Counted from the first letter of the stretch, positions 1 through 13,300 are shown. The stretch: 64,000 nucleotides of DNA from Lunularia cruciata (GCA_948567375.1 OX419755.1:71428944-71492943); one strand, 5' to 3'. A program made the numbers and translations. The notes: generated from the letters alone by a model not told the origin.

Positions 1-21
1 CCTCTCCCTCAAGCATATAAG

Positions 22-3000
22 ATGGTGTGGTGCAGCTACTGCGTGAAAGACCAGGTCGCTGAGCTCGATGAAATTAATGGATTTACGTAAGTCTCTCGTG
101 CATCGCACTTTTTGTTGTGATACGAGCAGCGCAACCACGAGGGGAAGGTATTGGATTGTTGTTTGACGTGGACCATGTACTCTGTCACAGGTGCTGTACC
201 GGCTGTGGACGAGTACTTGATGACAATGTCTACGGAAGTGATCCCACATTTACCAAAACGTCGACTGGTCAGGTTGAGCTGTATCTCGTGTGGTCCTGAA
301 ATTTAAAATATGCTGTTTCGCTTATGGAAAGATGCATTCTCGTTTGCGCTGTCTAGCACGCTTATTATAAACTTCTAAATCATGACAGAGTCAAGTCGAG
401 GGAAATTTCGTTCGAGATGGAGGAGGCAGCAGTATGGGCAGACTTGGGGTCAGTGGTGGTCGTATTATGGGGTATCAATCTGATTCTCACGAGAAGACTT
501 TAAATAAAGGTACGAGTTCCTGAGGCAATTAGAACGGGACTTTGAACCCTTCTCAACAAGCGAAAGTTAGGCAGTTTGGTTTTGGTTTCTTTTGCCTGGC
601 TATAACGTTCACGTCCTGGTCTTCTTACCAGGAAAGCATGAAATACTAGATATTCTTGAGCGATTGTCTATTCGCCCTCGGGAGGACACAGCTACACAAG
701 CTCATCGATTCTACACTGTACTAGTCTTTCCTTCTTGTCACATATTGTGAAAACCTACTTTGCGAAAGAATTGATCAGCGTTCGTTGCTTCTACTCTGTA
801 CCAGTCTTTGGCTCTTGGTCACATGTGATCTACTTAGCCAAATTAATAATCTCCGTACATTGAACGTTTGATAGATCTTCCAAGGCTAGATCAGAAGACT
901 CTCAGATTTGAAAGTTGACATCCGTAGAGTTTGCTGAATGGCTCTGGTTTGGCACCTAACTTTTTCATTTTTTGCATGGGATTCAGATTGCTCTAGAGCG
1001 TAATTTCACCAGGGGACGACGCACCAATCAAGTTGCTGCTGCATGCATTTACATTGTATGCCGGTAACTTAAAACTCTATTCTTTCCATCCCCTTTTTGA
1101 CTTGATTGTATGCTATTTGCAGAAGCTTGAGATATGTGTATTGTAAGTACGTGAAGTTGAAACAGGTCAGGTAGTTGGATAATAAAGTCTTCATCGCTTC
1201 GATAGAATAAAAGTGGTTCACAGGTCTGGATAATCTCAATATTGCCATCAAAATCAATAATAAGTTTGATAAAAAAGATATGTTGGTGGACCTCTTACGT
1301 GTCGTGGAGTGTCTGTTCCATTGAGCCTGTTTGTTTGCTTCCCGGTTGATACATTGGAACATGTTCCTGGTTCACGAGCAGGTAATTCAAAGTCCAAGTA
1401 GATGATTAGCTTCTTAAATCTCCCCTTGAGCACCAAAACACAGCAGGTTGCCCTTAAAATCAGACACATCAATGGTAACAAGGTGCTCCTGGATGGAACC
1501 TTTGGTAGATCTATCGACGGTACTGAATTCTGATGAATGAGGTTTGTTTAGTAGAAGTACTGAGCCCAGCTTCTTTTCTAGATACAGTTCATCTAAGACA
1601 CCATGATACTAACCCCTGTATGCAGATATACGCATGCTTACCTCTATGTGTAAGTACTAGTTATGACGATCTTTACTATGTTACTGTCAAATGTCAGAGT
1701 GAGTCCGGTCAAACGTGGGTGAGGAACTTGGTTGTTTACAACAGGTTCTATATTCCATTACTCAATATAGTTAGTGTTACCAAAATTACATAGACAATTC
1801 TCTTTAGTATCCTTAGTGTAGGTTCTACCAAGGGAAGCGGTCGTGATCTAGTTCTTTTTCTTCCCCGAAATCACCACTAGAAATCACCACTAGTCGCAGC
1901 TTCGAGCAGTTTAAGTTTCTAAGCTTCCTGTTTCATGCCTGAGAGACAATGTGTTAAAATGTGTTGCAGGCAAATGAACAAGCCTTACATGCTTATCGAC
2001 TTCTCGGACTGCCTGCAGACTAATGTGTACGCGCATAACTTTGACTTTCCCGTGTCACACATAGATTCCAACAGTTTGGACTTTCATACACCATTTGCAC
2101 TGTTATTGCCTTTCATCTAGTTGAACATCAAATTTTCACCGAATCATTATGTGTTTGCGCTTGGTGCTACTGAGTTTCAGGTATGTGCTGGGAGCAGTCT
2201 TCTTGCAGCTTTGCGGGTTGTTACGACTTGAAGAACAACCTTTCCTACAAAAACCAGTGGATCCAAGCCTTTTCATCCATCGTTTTGCAGATCGTACGGT
2301 TTACTTCCCCTCCTCTTCCTGCTCAAGAATTCTTTGGATTGTGTTGTTTAGTGTGAATATTGGCTGACATTAGTTTCATGTCCTGAAAGAAAATTTCGCT
2401 TTGTGGCGCTTTCTACAGGTCTGCAATTTGGGAAGAAAATGCACGCAGTGGCCAACTTTGCCTTACGGCTGGTGGCCAGTATGAAGCGCGATTGGATGCA
2501 GGCAGCTTTCTTGTCGTCTATACCACCTTTTCGTGCTGCGAAACAATATTTTTGACTTAGTGTGCCTTATTCTTGTTCCCAAGACGAAAAAGAAATTTTT
2601 TAAGCTCTTCAACAATGGTTTTGCTGTCAATCATTTACAGACTGGACGACGGCCGAGTGGGATTTGTGGGGCAGCTTTATTCATCTCGGCTCACTGTCAC
2701 GGTTTTGAGCGTTCAAAAACCGACGTGGTAAGAGAAGAAGAAATTGGCTGGTGCTCCCACGAGAGGGTTGAACCTTTAGCAACTTTTAGCACATATCAGA
2801 AATTTAACTCATGTGTTCACAGCACATGCTGCGATATAAACTTTATTCAGTCCTCCAACGCTTCGCTCTACTTCCCTCGTTCTCTGAGCGATTTCATACT
2901 TTCGGGCTGACTCACGGATCTTCCACGGCTTTCGATTTCCAGGCTTCTACATTGTTTTTAGACTTCGGTTTATCTAAATCTTTCTCGTCTGGCTTGTCAA

Positions 3001-6000
3001 GTCGATTTTATTTCTCTACATGCACTGTTGTTCTGTTTCCGCTTTTCCGATGCATGCTACTTGTATATAGGTATTACTTTTGATATGTTTCCAGGCTACG
3101 TTTATTTATGCTATTATTCGATCAGATGTTCACTATCTTGTATACTTTACACATCTTGCATCTCATTTGCATTCAATGAGTTCTGGATCTCCCGTTCCTC
3201 GAACGGCTTCTATCCTCATTTCTCTATATCAGAAATTTACTTGCATGCAGCAGTTGATTAAGCCACCCTCATATGAAGAGCTAACCTCAATTGATATTCA
3301 GGTTAGCGTGGTGCACATATGCGAGGCTACTCTGAAGAAGCGACTGGTGGAATTTGAGAGCACTGAATCAGGCAGCTTGACTGTAAGCTTTTGCATGATT
3401 TCCTGCAATGAAGTTTTTCTCAGTAGACCTAGTTTTCTCTGTAAATACTACTAGTCGTTTTAGTTGGATATCCAAGGCTGCTCGGCGTGCAACCACTAGA
3501 GAACTCTTTAGCACCAAAGAAGAAGCATTTGATTTTCTGGTACACACTGCCATTTTGTAGCGGCAAGTCATGGATCATTCGTAATGCTAGTGCAAAGAAG
3601 GATAGTGGCGATTTGCGAATGTGTTTATCAAAGCCGCTCTGTTGTCGTTGGTGCAGGCTGAAGAATTCGATACAAAAGCTGTAGAAATTGAAGCACAGAT
3701 GAAGGCTGCGGTGGAAGCAGTAGCCGGACGAAAGAGCAAGGTCCTGAGTGAGGTCATGTGTGAACATAAAGACACGGGAGTGGAGCATTTCTCTCACGGG
3801 CTTTGCCGACAATGCTACGAGGAGGTGGGTGATCAGCTAAACTTTTTGAGTACCTGGATTCAGCTTCAAGTTTAGTATTACTGCCACTGACTAGAAGAGC
3901 TTATGCGAGTGTCATTATATTGTTCCAGTTTGTCAGAGTGTCTGGTGGAATGCATGGTGGTTCTGCACCTCCTGCTTTCCAGCGAGCGGAGCTAGAGCGG
4001 ATGGAAGCTGTGAGACAAGAACTTAAGTCCCAGGGCCTGGATTCCGATGAAGAAGATGCCCATGAGAGACAATCAATGGTGGTCGCTTCGACAAAAGGAG
4101 CTAAACCCCCGATCAGAGCTCTGACAGGAGCTTCAGAACCCTCTAGGGCTGGTCGGGGAAGGGGAAGGGGAAGAGGTAGAGGAAGAAGCAGGGGAAGAAG
4201 TGATGTGGAAGGTCAAGATACAACAAGGGCAGATAAGGCAATCACCGGTGTGGGACGTGTGGGTGAGGACGTTGGTAAACAAGCCCTGGAGGAAGGAGAA
4301 AATGAGGACGCAAATGGAAACGGCTTAAAGAAAGAAAAAGTGAGTATGCAAAAGAAAAGCAATATGCCTCCCTCGGGTGAAGTTGAGATACGAAGTTGTG
4401 AATCGCAAGAGACTGACTTACAGCAAGAGACGCAGACAGGTTGTGTAGATAATGCTGATCTACCAAAGTCTGACGAACGTATTGGAGGTCAAAGGTTAAA
4501 CAACATTGAAGATGACATGCTGGAGGGTGATGGTGCAAACTTCCAAATTTCTACCGCAGCTAGCTCAGTGAGCGGTGCCACAAAGTCAGGAACCGACACC
4601 AGCATGCAAAGAGCAAATCCTGAATATCCAGGCGAAGCTGCTGAGCCTGGAGTTCCCTCCAATATCATCAAGACCGAGCGATCCCAAGATAAGGAGAATG
4701 CAGAGAACGCAGCCGACATGGAAGAGGACCATGGAACCAACGAAACTCTTTCTGACATCGATGATGACGATGTAAGAATTAATACCCACATTCTTTATCA
4801 CGCTCTCTCACCTGATTTGTCATTCGTAACAGATTTTGGAAATGTCGCAGACCCTGAAGGTGTGAGGTTCTTATCAGGTAGCTTGCCTGGGGCAACAACC
4901 TGAAGTTACTGTCCATTTTACACATACATGTTGCACGTTCTATGCTTTCAATGAATGTGCATTAGCTGTTTACACACATGATTCTACAGCGGGTCTTGCG
5001 TTCCATTACACACAACCCCAATACTCATCACGTCAGAACATACATGCCCACGTCGAGCAGAACCGTTGACGAGAGCAAGTTAGGAGACAGTTAATATGCC
5101 TATATGTTTATACTAAATTGTGATCGGGTTTGACACTCATGCAACCAGCTGGTCGGTTACATTCATAACGAGGAGGAAGTTCGATTAAAGACCATCATAT
5201 GGACTGAGCTGAATAAGGAGTATCTTCAAGTAAGTTGACAACTCTAGTCATAGACTTAGCGAGACTTCAATACATATGGTTCTGAAGTTTCCTGTTTCCG
5301 TTGGAGATATGCGTGTCCTATGTCGCACAGACCATTTTAACTCAGGGTGCACTCCTGTTTAAAATGTTGAGGTTCAGCTCATTCCTACAATTCTGTAGAC
5401 ACTCATATACCTTCTACTCCAGTTATCCCGTGTAGTGATGGGGTCTTCTTTGTGTAGCACCTCTCCGGTTTATCTAGGTTACTCAATTGTTGGGTGTTAA
5501 CTAGAGCCGGCAGTACACTGCAGTTGCCATATCAAGTTCATTTTCAAACCTCTCACTTGTGTTTACTATGCAATTTACCTATACTCAGGAACAGGAGATC
5601 AAGCAGGCTGCGATAGCAGCCACTGAGGAGGCTCGTGCGGCTGCAATTGCTGCTGCCGCTTCCAACTCCGCAAGTGCTGTAGAGCTTGCTGCAGCGGCTG
5701 CTGCTGCGGTCGCCAAGATGAAGAAGGTACTAGTTTATCTGAAAATTTTTGTGCTGAGTGAAAATTAACACAGGATGTGTTCATGTACTAGATAAGACTT
5801 TCATCACAAGTTTTGTAGTCGATTTGAATTCCTTCTTTTGCCAAATTTTGATTTTCTTTAAGTAGGAATCATTTGTACACAGAAATAGCTAGTCATGCAG
5901 ATGCAAAATACGGTCAATATGTTAGCTCTGCTTTATCAATTGTGAGAACACAACTACGCGAGAGATTGGTCAGATTTTCTTGATGCCAAACGAAGGTATT

Positions 6001-6868
6001 TAAGGGCTACACTGCAGACTCCTAACGTTTGTAATAAGTTAAGAAGAATTTGTCACCCGGGATCAGATGGAATAGGTATGTGCAGTTAAACTTCTTACTT
6101 CGAGTGTAACTACGATGGTGGTTTCATGCATCTTTACAGGATCGCAAACAAAGAAGAGCTGATGAAGCTAAGAGAGGTCCAGCTGCTACCGCCGCCGAAG
6201 CAACCAAGAAAATGCTTGAGAGCAAGGTATTTTACATTCATCGGCTGCTGTTGACCTGGGTCTATTCTTCTCTATCTCTGGTAGTCTTCAATACACATTC
6301 GCCATGAGTTGATGATTCAAAATGGATTCCTTGTCATGGACCTGGCAGAGACTCAGCACAAAGGTGGACTACACCGTACTAGCGAAGCTTTTTGATGGAG
6401 ACGTAAGTATTTAAGTACATTATACTGGTGTGTCGATATCATGCGTTGCATTAAGGATGTCTCATGCTTTTTCTTTCAGCAAGAACTTTCAGCTCTGGAT
6501 TGAGGTTTCCTCTTTACGTCTTTCTTGACCTTTATCACGTTTTTGTTCCTCAGGAGCCAGAAAAGCGAGAAAATGGGAGAAGGAAGCCAAAAGATGAAGA
6601 TGAAGACAGTGAGGGTATACTCAGAAGTAGCAAGAGATCGCGATTTAGCAGTCAGGCCGACGTGAGTCAAGCAGACTCTGTAATCACACAAATAGACGCG
6701 AGGTCGCTCTTGAGGGAAGTCGATTCTAAAGGAGTAAGCGATGTGGGCGACATGAATCAGGAAGACGAAGGAGAGATAGATGATGAGGAATTGGCTGAAG
6801 AGGGTGAGATCGAGGGCCTAAATTACGAATATGACGAGGGGGAGGAGTACTATGACGACGAATATTAA
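22..6868 (+). CDS. BRF1: BRF1, TFIIB-related subunit of TFIIIB (17 exons, 841 aa)
   Basis: This protein recruits RNA polymerase III to tRNA, 5S and similar genes by bridging TFIIIC, TBP and the polymerase in the nucleus. Exons: 22-86, 191-272, 401-509, 632-717, 987-1063, 1970-2026, 2181-2293, 2419-2501, 2641-2727, 3302-3382, 3657-3824, 3929-4771, 5149-5229, 5589-5726, 6140-6226, 6349-6402, 6554-6868. They total 2526 nt (842 codons) with every junction in phase. Residues 4-27 form a zinc ribbon (C4-X2-C7 ... C24-X2-C27). Two cyclin folds follow (about 85-290) with the hallmark stretches NFTRGRRTNQVAAAC, KPYMLIDFSD and RDWMQ/TGRRPSG. A 280-residue linker (337-617) contains an Arg-Gly run. The BRF1 TBP-binding block (about 610-645, EEEVRLKTIIWTELNKEYLQ) and an acidic C-terminus follow. 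The start ATG begins the plant-typical MVWC. Only 21 nt of upstream sequence are in the window, so promoter and cap site are not seen. The intron after exon 8 appears to use a GC donor. Confidence 0.95.
2502..2640 (+). other. Probable GC-AG intron of BRF1 (intron 8)
   Basis: Exon 8 ends ...ATGCAG at 2501 and exon 9 starts ACTGGA at 2641. This gives the conserved RDWMQ-TGRRPSG reading in phase 0. The donor dinucleotide at 2502-2503 is GC and the acceptor is AG. No GT nearby gives an in-frame join. GC-AG introns are a known minor class spliced by the major spliceosome. Confidence 0.7.
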
Positions 6869-9060
6869 CCAAAATGAAAATGAAAATAACCAAAAATGGG
6901 GACTAGGATGCCACACGAGATCATCAGCTGATATATACAGGATTTAAGGGTGCAGGTGAGGCATTTTCAACCAACAAGTATAGCAGCAACTGGTTAGGTT
7001 CTGGAAATACACATTATTTTGAGAAGACTTCCGGAAAGCCAGCATAGCAAGTTTTGACGGTTTATAACTGATACGGCTGAGGACGACTGTATATAACATT
7101 AGAGTGTTACATAGGATCAAATTGGTTGCATCACAACTACACGCCTTAACTTAGCGCAGAAGATCCCGCTTAGAGGTCTGGCTTGAGTTGACAGATCGTT
7201 CTAAAAAGGCGCCCTTCATTAAGATCTCTTAAACCACAACCTGGACTTTCCAGCCTTGGGAGTGTATTTATAATCGAATTTGGGACCATAACATGCTGAA
7301 GACTTACATGAGGCCATAGCTTGCAATCACACGGTCGGAACCTTGTTGGAGTGTCTTGCACTCGTGATGATTTGTTGCGGGTTACAAGGGTCATAGGATT
7401 TGTTGACTAGAATACTCTAAATCTAATCTCTACTATGTATTGATATTCGTGAATATATGTCATTACATGTCAATATATATCCTTATTTGATATATATTCT
7501 TATTAGTATTATAAAATAAAACTATAGTGATGGGGGGTATTGATTTCATGGTGGAGCTGTCGCCACTTTGTATTGTTTACATATTGGGTGTGCTGTCAAT
7601 TGGATAGTTATGGTTTCAAATTTAACTCGAGTCCAAGAGTATATTTTTAGTGTATAGTTCCAAAGAATTTTTTTCTTTGATTTTGAACTTTCTAATTTAG
7701 GATTATGGTAGACAGAGGTCGATGAGTGCCATTTGGATTTTTTTACTTAGAGTGAGTTTGGTTTAACTGTAATCAATATTCAATTTTTGATAGTTTATAA
7801 AACGATAGATCAAATATTGATATGAGTTGAGATAATTCAAGAAGTGTAAACTAATTTATTATATAAAAAAATAAAGTTTAGGGGAAATCGAGTGCAAGAA
7901 TTACAAATATTGATGATATCTCTAAGTGTTCGATGGATCTTTGGTAGTTCGATTGAAATTTAGATTTTCTTTGGTATGTAGAAGTTCATTGATTGATGTA
8001 AATTTGGCAGTGAGGTAGATGATGTAAGGAAACGTTAGTCAAATTTTGAGCAAAGAGAAATAATTTTTGAGCAATGGTTGTGATTTTGAATTCAGGAGGT
8101 GAACTCAAGACTAATTTATTACATGTTGTGTTCGGTAAGTGAAATTGAAGGTAAAACTTATCCTCGTGGATTTGTAATTTGGAGAAATCTATTTTTTCAA
8201 TTTGGTTCCAGTGAAGAGTTAATGTAAGATTTGACATACAATAAACTTTAGTGTTTATGCCACATTTTTGCTAGAGTATACGTAAGATTTTGGCTATATT
8301 TGGAGGAATTTAGTTTGTTTGTCAAATTTGGACAAGTTTCATAGATTTGGAAGAGTTTTGCTAAATTTAGAGAGAATTCAAAGTGGTAAGAAGAAAAGTC
8401 TCATTTTGGCATTTAGAGATTTCAAGGCATAGAGCTATGGGCTATCAGAAGCTATGAAGGTCAGCTTGTTAGCATGAGACTAGTTAGTTTAGAGTAGATA
8501 TTGGTCATTATTTGGCTAAATTTGCCTTAGCAGATTGTGCGCAAGAAGGTTTGATCCTTAGATCTCTGGTTCTTAGATTGGTATCCTAACTAATTGATAC
8601 ATATTCACTTGTTGTTATAGTGATTGGCCCATTATTATCTATACACTTATAACTTTGGCTAGGAGAGACAATTTAATCACATTCTTGGTGATCTTGATAA
8701 CTTAGGACATAGATATGAACTCCTATTATGTCAGATGCCAAATGATGGCAGAGTCTATCCCCTGTTGCTTTATGAGATGAAAGTTTTTTGTTTAGATTTT
8801 TTGTGATCAACCCTCTCCATACTTTGTTTCGTGTTTGTGCACCACGTTTGTGTGAGGTGCCTTGAATTTAGAGTGTTTGTGCTTTGGTGTGCTCTCGACG
8901 GTGAGATTGGAGTGATGATCAATCATATTATCTTTATTTCTCTTTGGTGAGGTAGGAAGTGATGACATGCAGATCGTGAGAGTGCTTGTTATGATTATAG
9001 TTTAGAAGTCACCCTTTCTCCTAGTATAGTTGTCTTAGTTAGAGTTACATTAGTGGATAG
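6869..9060. other. Intergenic, AT-rich, no gene seen
   Basis: This is the BRF1 3' flank. The first part should be 3' UTR. An AATAAA lies at 7515-7520, about 650 bp past the stop, and I see no closer canonical poly(A) signal. Reading both strands I find only short ORFs without recognisable motifs. The segment before 9060 may be an unrecognised LTR or leader of the gag relic that follows. Confidence 0.5.
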
Positions 9061-9165
9061 TGTTCTGTTGGTATTGGCACTTGGTGGTGCTTAGTTGATG
9101 TTGGTACTTGATAGTGTTTGGTTGGTGGTATTGGTTCTTGGTGGTGTACTTGCGGTTGCGGTTGG
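9061..9165. repeat. Degenerate GT-rich tandem repeat
   Basis: About 3-4 imperfect units of roughly 25-27 bp built on TTGGTATTGG...TTGGTGGTG. The apparent minus-strand ORF here (proline/threonine/histidine-rich) is a by-product of the repeat. Confidence 0.6.
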
Positions 9166-9239
9166 CGGTTTGTGATTACTTTGTCACTATAGAGTTTTTG
9201 AGGATTCTTGAGGAAATAGCACTGCAATACATAGTGAGT

Positions 9240-10909
9240 TTACTCGGAGTGACGCTCGATATCAATTTGTATCTCAAGTTCTAATGAGGGATGAGATTGA
9301 CTATGAGTTGGAGTTAACATAGGAATTGATTCAGTTTAGAGTGCACTTGGCATGTATGTACCGTCGTTGTGAGACATGGACAAGATTTATGGGGCATCAA
9401 AAAACCCTAGGCGTTATTATGGTACAATGGATATCATTGAGTTGGATGACTTCATCCAGAAGTTTGATAGTTTGTGTCATTTACAATAGATGCCCAACCC
9501 GACTTTGTTCACACCTTTCATGGCATGGAAGGTATTATTTCAACACTTGGAGTGTCCACCAATGGATAACTACCATAAATTCAAGAGAGCTCACTTGGAG
9601 GAGATTGAGTTATGGAAATAATATTGGTCTTTAAATTATGTCTCCATCATTTCAGGCTTGGTTGCCAGGGGTAGGTCGATTGTACCCACGAGTTCTAACT
9701 CAAGTAGCATTGGTGGAGCTAGTAGAGGTGTACTAGTTGGAGATATTGCTACTACGAATAGAGATACCGCTAAAGGAGGTGGTATAGTATTGGGGTTTAA
9801 CTCCATGGTGGAGTTCTTCTAATGTTTGAGGCAAAACTACCAAGGAGTGCGGACTAACAAGCTAAGAAGCTTGTAGGAGTTTTAGCGGAAGGTTGGGGAG
9901 GGCCTACAGGAGACATACACCGCATGAGGCGACTGATCAATTTTAATCAAGGAGTTACTTAGGCCCATGTAGTCCAGTTTTGGTATGGGACATTGGACAA
10001 GGAATTGAAACATAGAATTCGTGATGCTACATTGTTATAGGCTACTTCGCACACTTTGGTAGTGGTCTTTGGTTTGGTTGAGCATATTGAGCTCAACATG
10101 GGGGAGGAGAGAGTGGTGATATCTGGATTTGATAAGAGAGACCTCATCCACAAAGATGATTTCTTCTAGAGTGCAACAAAGTGCACCATGCCCAATTGGT
10201 TTTTGAGGATAGGGTGGACAGCCCAAATCCTATAGAGCGAGTGGAGTGCCTAGTGGAGATAGACCTTTACCTTCATTTCTATGTCAACAACATCCAATGA
10301 GTGCTGGTGTTGCTTGTTGGACTTGTGGTGGATTTAACCATAGGAGAGAGTGTACTCAAGGTAGCAGACCTGATATCTCTAGTGCATCACAGCCAACACA
10401 AAGACAATGTGAGCATTGTCATATATATGGTCACTCAAGTGATCAATGCTTTGACCTACACCCAAAGTTACGGAGTGGTAGGGCTACTATGGCAAGTAGT
10501 AGAGGTGGTAGTAGAGAATCTACACTTAGTGGGAGTGCAATACTTGCTTTTACTTTTGATATAACTATGGCTACTCGAATTGAGCAGTTGGAGTAGAGAT
10601 TGGCTAGTATTGCTATTGCTCAGAGGAGATCAAATTTGGATATTGAAGCTTCTACCTCATATGTTGGTGATAGAGATGCTTTGGACTTCATGTGCGAAGC
10701 AACATAGATGGATGCATTTGTAGTAGTGACTAGGAATGCAGTACGCGCTCTATAGCCTAGAGGAGCATCAATGGAGTTGTACCCATAGAGAGAAGAGGTT
10801 GGGAGACAGGTCAGACTTCCCCAATCTTTCACGTTCTGTGAGTCCCTACAAACATCATCCATGGTTCCTAGATGTCATAGTGCATGTGTGGTAGGTGGTG
10901 ATGGACTGC
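9240..10909 (+). pseudogene. Relic gypsy gag (element H)
   Basis: Broken gag-like coding on the + strand. It shows a capsid-like stretch around 9430-9620 (ELDDFIQKFDSLCH... ECPPMDNYHKF), a second block around 9965-10160 (QFWYGTLDKELKHRIRD), and an open frame 10246-10596. The open frame has two zinc-knuckle motifs. The first, CWTCGGFNHRREC, has a spacing one residue short of CX2CX4HX4C. The second, CEHCHIYGHSSDQC, is a perfect CCHC. Stops and frame changes separate the blocks. No pol follows: the A-element LTR begins at 10910. The gag differs from that of A, so this is a different element, cut off on its 3' side. Confidence 0.7.
10246..10596 (+). pseudogene. H gag C-terminal fragment with CCHC knuckles
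   Basis: A 116-residue open frame, the best preserved part of the H relic. The CCHC boxes are RNA-binding nucleocapsid motifs in LTR retroelements. It has no promoter or upstream gag in frame, so it is a fragment and not a host gene. Confidence 0.6.
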
Positions 10910-11646
10910 TCTAATACCAAGAGCTAGCCATATGATCTAGATGTGAAATTTGGTTTGGTAACATCTGAAATGATGTTATACATGATGGTCAAAATAGATC
11001 AAATAAAAACATCACCAAAAGAGTACTTCTACTAATAGCGCAAAAACCAAAATAAACTTGAAGACCTTAGAATCAATAGCTAGACATATGATTTAAAAGT
11101 GAGAATTAGTTTGGTAACATTTGGAAGGATGTTACACATGATGGACTTAACAGATTAGAAAGAAGTATCACCAAAAGTGTAATTCTACTAATAGAGTAGG
11201 AATCAAATTATGCCTGAAATCTTTGAAGGCAATTTTGGAGACCTAAACAAATGAATTAGACCTAAAAAATGTATAAATTCCCCCCCAATGAAGGAAAGGT
11301 TGACCTTCCTTCCCCCCTAGTTTGTCTCATCAAGAGCTTTCCAATGGTACACTACTCACGTGATTTTGAGATTCCTACAAGAAGATTCTTTAAAAGATTC
11401 ACTCTGGTCAAAGCTTGTTTGACCAACCAGATAGGACCTAGATCGGCATGTCATTTATCTAAGTAAGTTATCCAAGGGTGGAGCTTGTTGACATGTCACC
11501 TATTTGTATGCCTAATCCTATGGTGGAGCTTCCTTGGAAGAGATCCTCTTGGTCTATATAATAAAGAGAAGGTGCTCCTTTGGTGCATTGAATGATTGAG
11601 TGTGAAATTTGTGTTTTTTCTCTTCTCTTGTCTTTGGAGTATTACA
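10910..11646 (+). repeat. 5' LTR of element A
   Basis: Starts TCTAATACC (expected TGTAATACC, second base changed) and ends GGAGTATTACA, giving the inverted ends TGTAATAC/GTATTACA. Near-identical copies lie at 24628-25361 and 33230-33936. A TATA-like TATATAATA at 11555-11563 would place the start of transcription near the LTR end. Confidence 0.88.
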
Positions 11647-11647
11647 A

Positions 11648-11659
11648 TGATGTTAGAGC
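11648..11659 (+). promoter_or_regulatory. Primer binding site of A, tRNA-iMet type
   Basis: One base after the LTR comes TGATGTTAGAGC, which matches 9 of 12 positions of the plant initiator-Met primer site TGGTATCAGAGC. Confidence 0.6.
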
Positions 11660-12247
11660 GAGTGTTCTAGTCCAAGAGTGTGGATCACCCCTCTTGGAAG
11701 AGCACGAACGACTAAAACGAAGTAATTTGAGGTGAAGAACATAGAGTAATTGCTAGACTTAGGAAGGACCTTAGAGAACGGATGGGATGGATGCACCGTG
11801 AGGACAACTTCACACACCTAGCTTTCCATTCTTGAATCCATTCCACATCAAGGTTATGTACCTCCAACATAGGCAAATGAGAGTATGAGAGTTTATCACT
11901 TTGGTGCAGAATTCATGGACAAGGTGATGAAATCACCAAACTTGGTGATTCTACCTATGGTGATATATGACAGAGAGTGGGATCTGACAATCTACATGCT
12001 GTTATGATGATATGGATGTGAATGTACCAAATCCTCTCCTTTTCAACACTCAAGTAGAAATCTGTTATGTAGTGAGACCAAAAGTGATGTTAGAGATTTT
12101 GTGATTAGGAACTTTGGTGAGGAGTATTATCAACAAGTGATAGTTTATGGGATCCCAATGGTAGTTCTGATAGTTAGTGCACCTTCCAAAGTGATCATAT
12201 TGACTATGTATTGATATAAACATTAGCAATTGAGTGTTGCAGGAACC

Positions 12248-13300
12248 ATGGATCCGCAATTGCAAGAGCTGGTGCAAGGAATGCAAGGGATGTTGAATGA
12301 ATTTCAAGAGATTAAGATGACCATGGAGACATTACAAAGTCAAGTGAAAGTCCTCAGGAACGATCAAGCAATGCAAGAAGAAGAGCCGTCTCAAAACCCA
12401 ATACCTACAACTAAAGTACTTGGAGAGGCACCCGTGCCTACAAACCCTATCAATGATGAAGCTGCATTGCTACTTCGGATGAAGAAGATCTGAAACATCA
12501 AGCCTTACAAGGAGCAACATACAATGAGAGTATTGGAAAATTGAATCTCAGGAATGAATTGATATTTCCTATTGTTCTCAACAGAGATCACAGAGCATGC
12601 TGCAGGTGTGTTTGCATGTGGGTACTTGACCAATAAATCCCTCACATGATATGATGCTTGGGAACAATCTATGTTGGCACAGAGAAGGGAGGTCACGTGG
12701 ACAACAATGCAAGAAGGATTGCTGAAGAATTTCCAATTGGTGGATTCTGTGCAGATGGCCCAAATCCAACTATGGGGATTGAGAACAAGAGTATGTGGAG
12801 GTATTTCTGGATCTACAAGTTGCAATAACCAAGATGAGTCCAACAGAAGCTCTTGACAATTTCAAACAAGGGTTGAAGGAGCAGATTTACCAAGAAGTCA
12901 TGGTGCAAAATCCTCGCATAGTATTTGAAGCCATTGCTTGTGCGCAGAGAATAGCCGGAGCATTAGGTGGAGGTGAAGGAGTAGTTTCACCTCCACATCA
13001 TTGAGCATAAATGCCATACATGGGTGGACCAATACCGATGAATTTGGGCAACCTTCAAGTTCAAGATTGAAGAGCACGACCGCTTTAAGGGGAGCATGGA
13101 CGAGTAGAAGAACAAAGAGATGGAGTCCCACAAGTAGGCCTACAAGGAGAAGGAACTCAAGGAGAAAAACCCCATTGTTACAATTGTGGCCGTATTGAGC
13201 ACATATCTACCAACTGTCATGCTTGTTTCCCTAGAGGCCCTTGGTCTTCATACATGTGATCATTGAACAACATAGAGAGGCGTATTGAAGAGGAGGAGAT
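12248..13300 (+). pseudogene. gag of element A (frameshifted)
   Basis: ATG at 12248 opens an 81-residue coiled-coil-like N-terminus (MDPQLQELVQGMQGMLNEFQ) ended by a TGA at 12491-12493. Capsid coding resumes in other frames around 12660-13000 (MLAQRREVTWTTMQEGLLKNF; SPTEALDNFKQGLKEQIYQEV). A nucleocapsid zinc knuckle CYNCGRIEHISTNC lies at 13176-13217. Several frame changes make it non-functional. Confidence 0.75.

Noticed and set aside
2533..3454. Several overlapping open frames between BRF1 exons (2533-2910, 2811-3083, 3028-3261, 3080-3454)
   Set aside because: They span exons 9-10 and the introns around them. The BRF1 model uses only 2641-2727 and 3302-3382; the rest is intron read-through.
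4242..4801. Minus-strand ORFs opposite BRF1 exon 12
   Set aside because: Shadows of the long coding exon; no motif and no independent signal.
7170..9060. Search for tRNA genes, CRISPR-like arrays or further host genes in the BRF1 3' flank
   Set aside because: No cloverleaf A/B boxes, no regular repeat-spacer pattern and no coding signal could be supported by eye.
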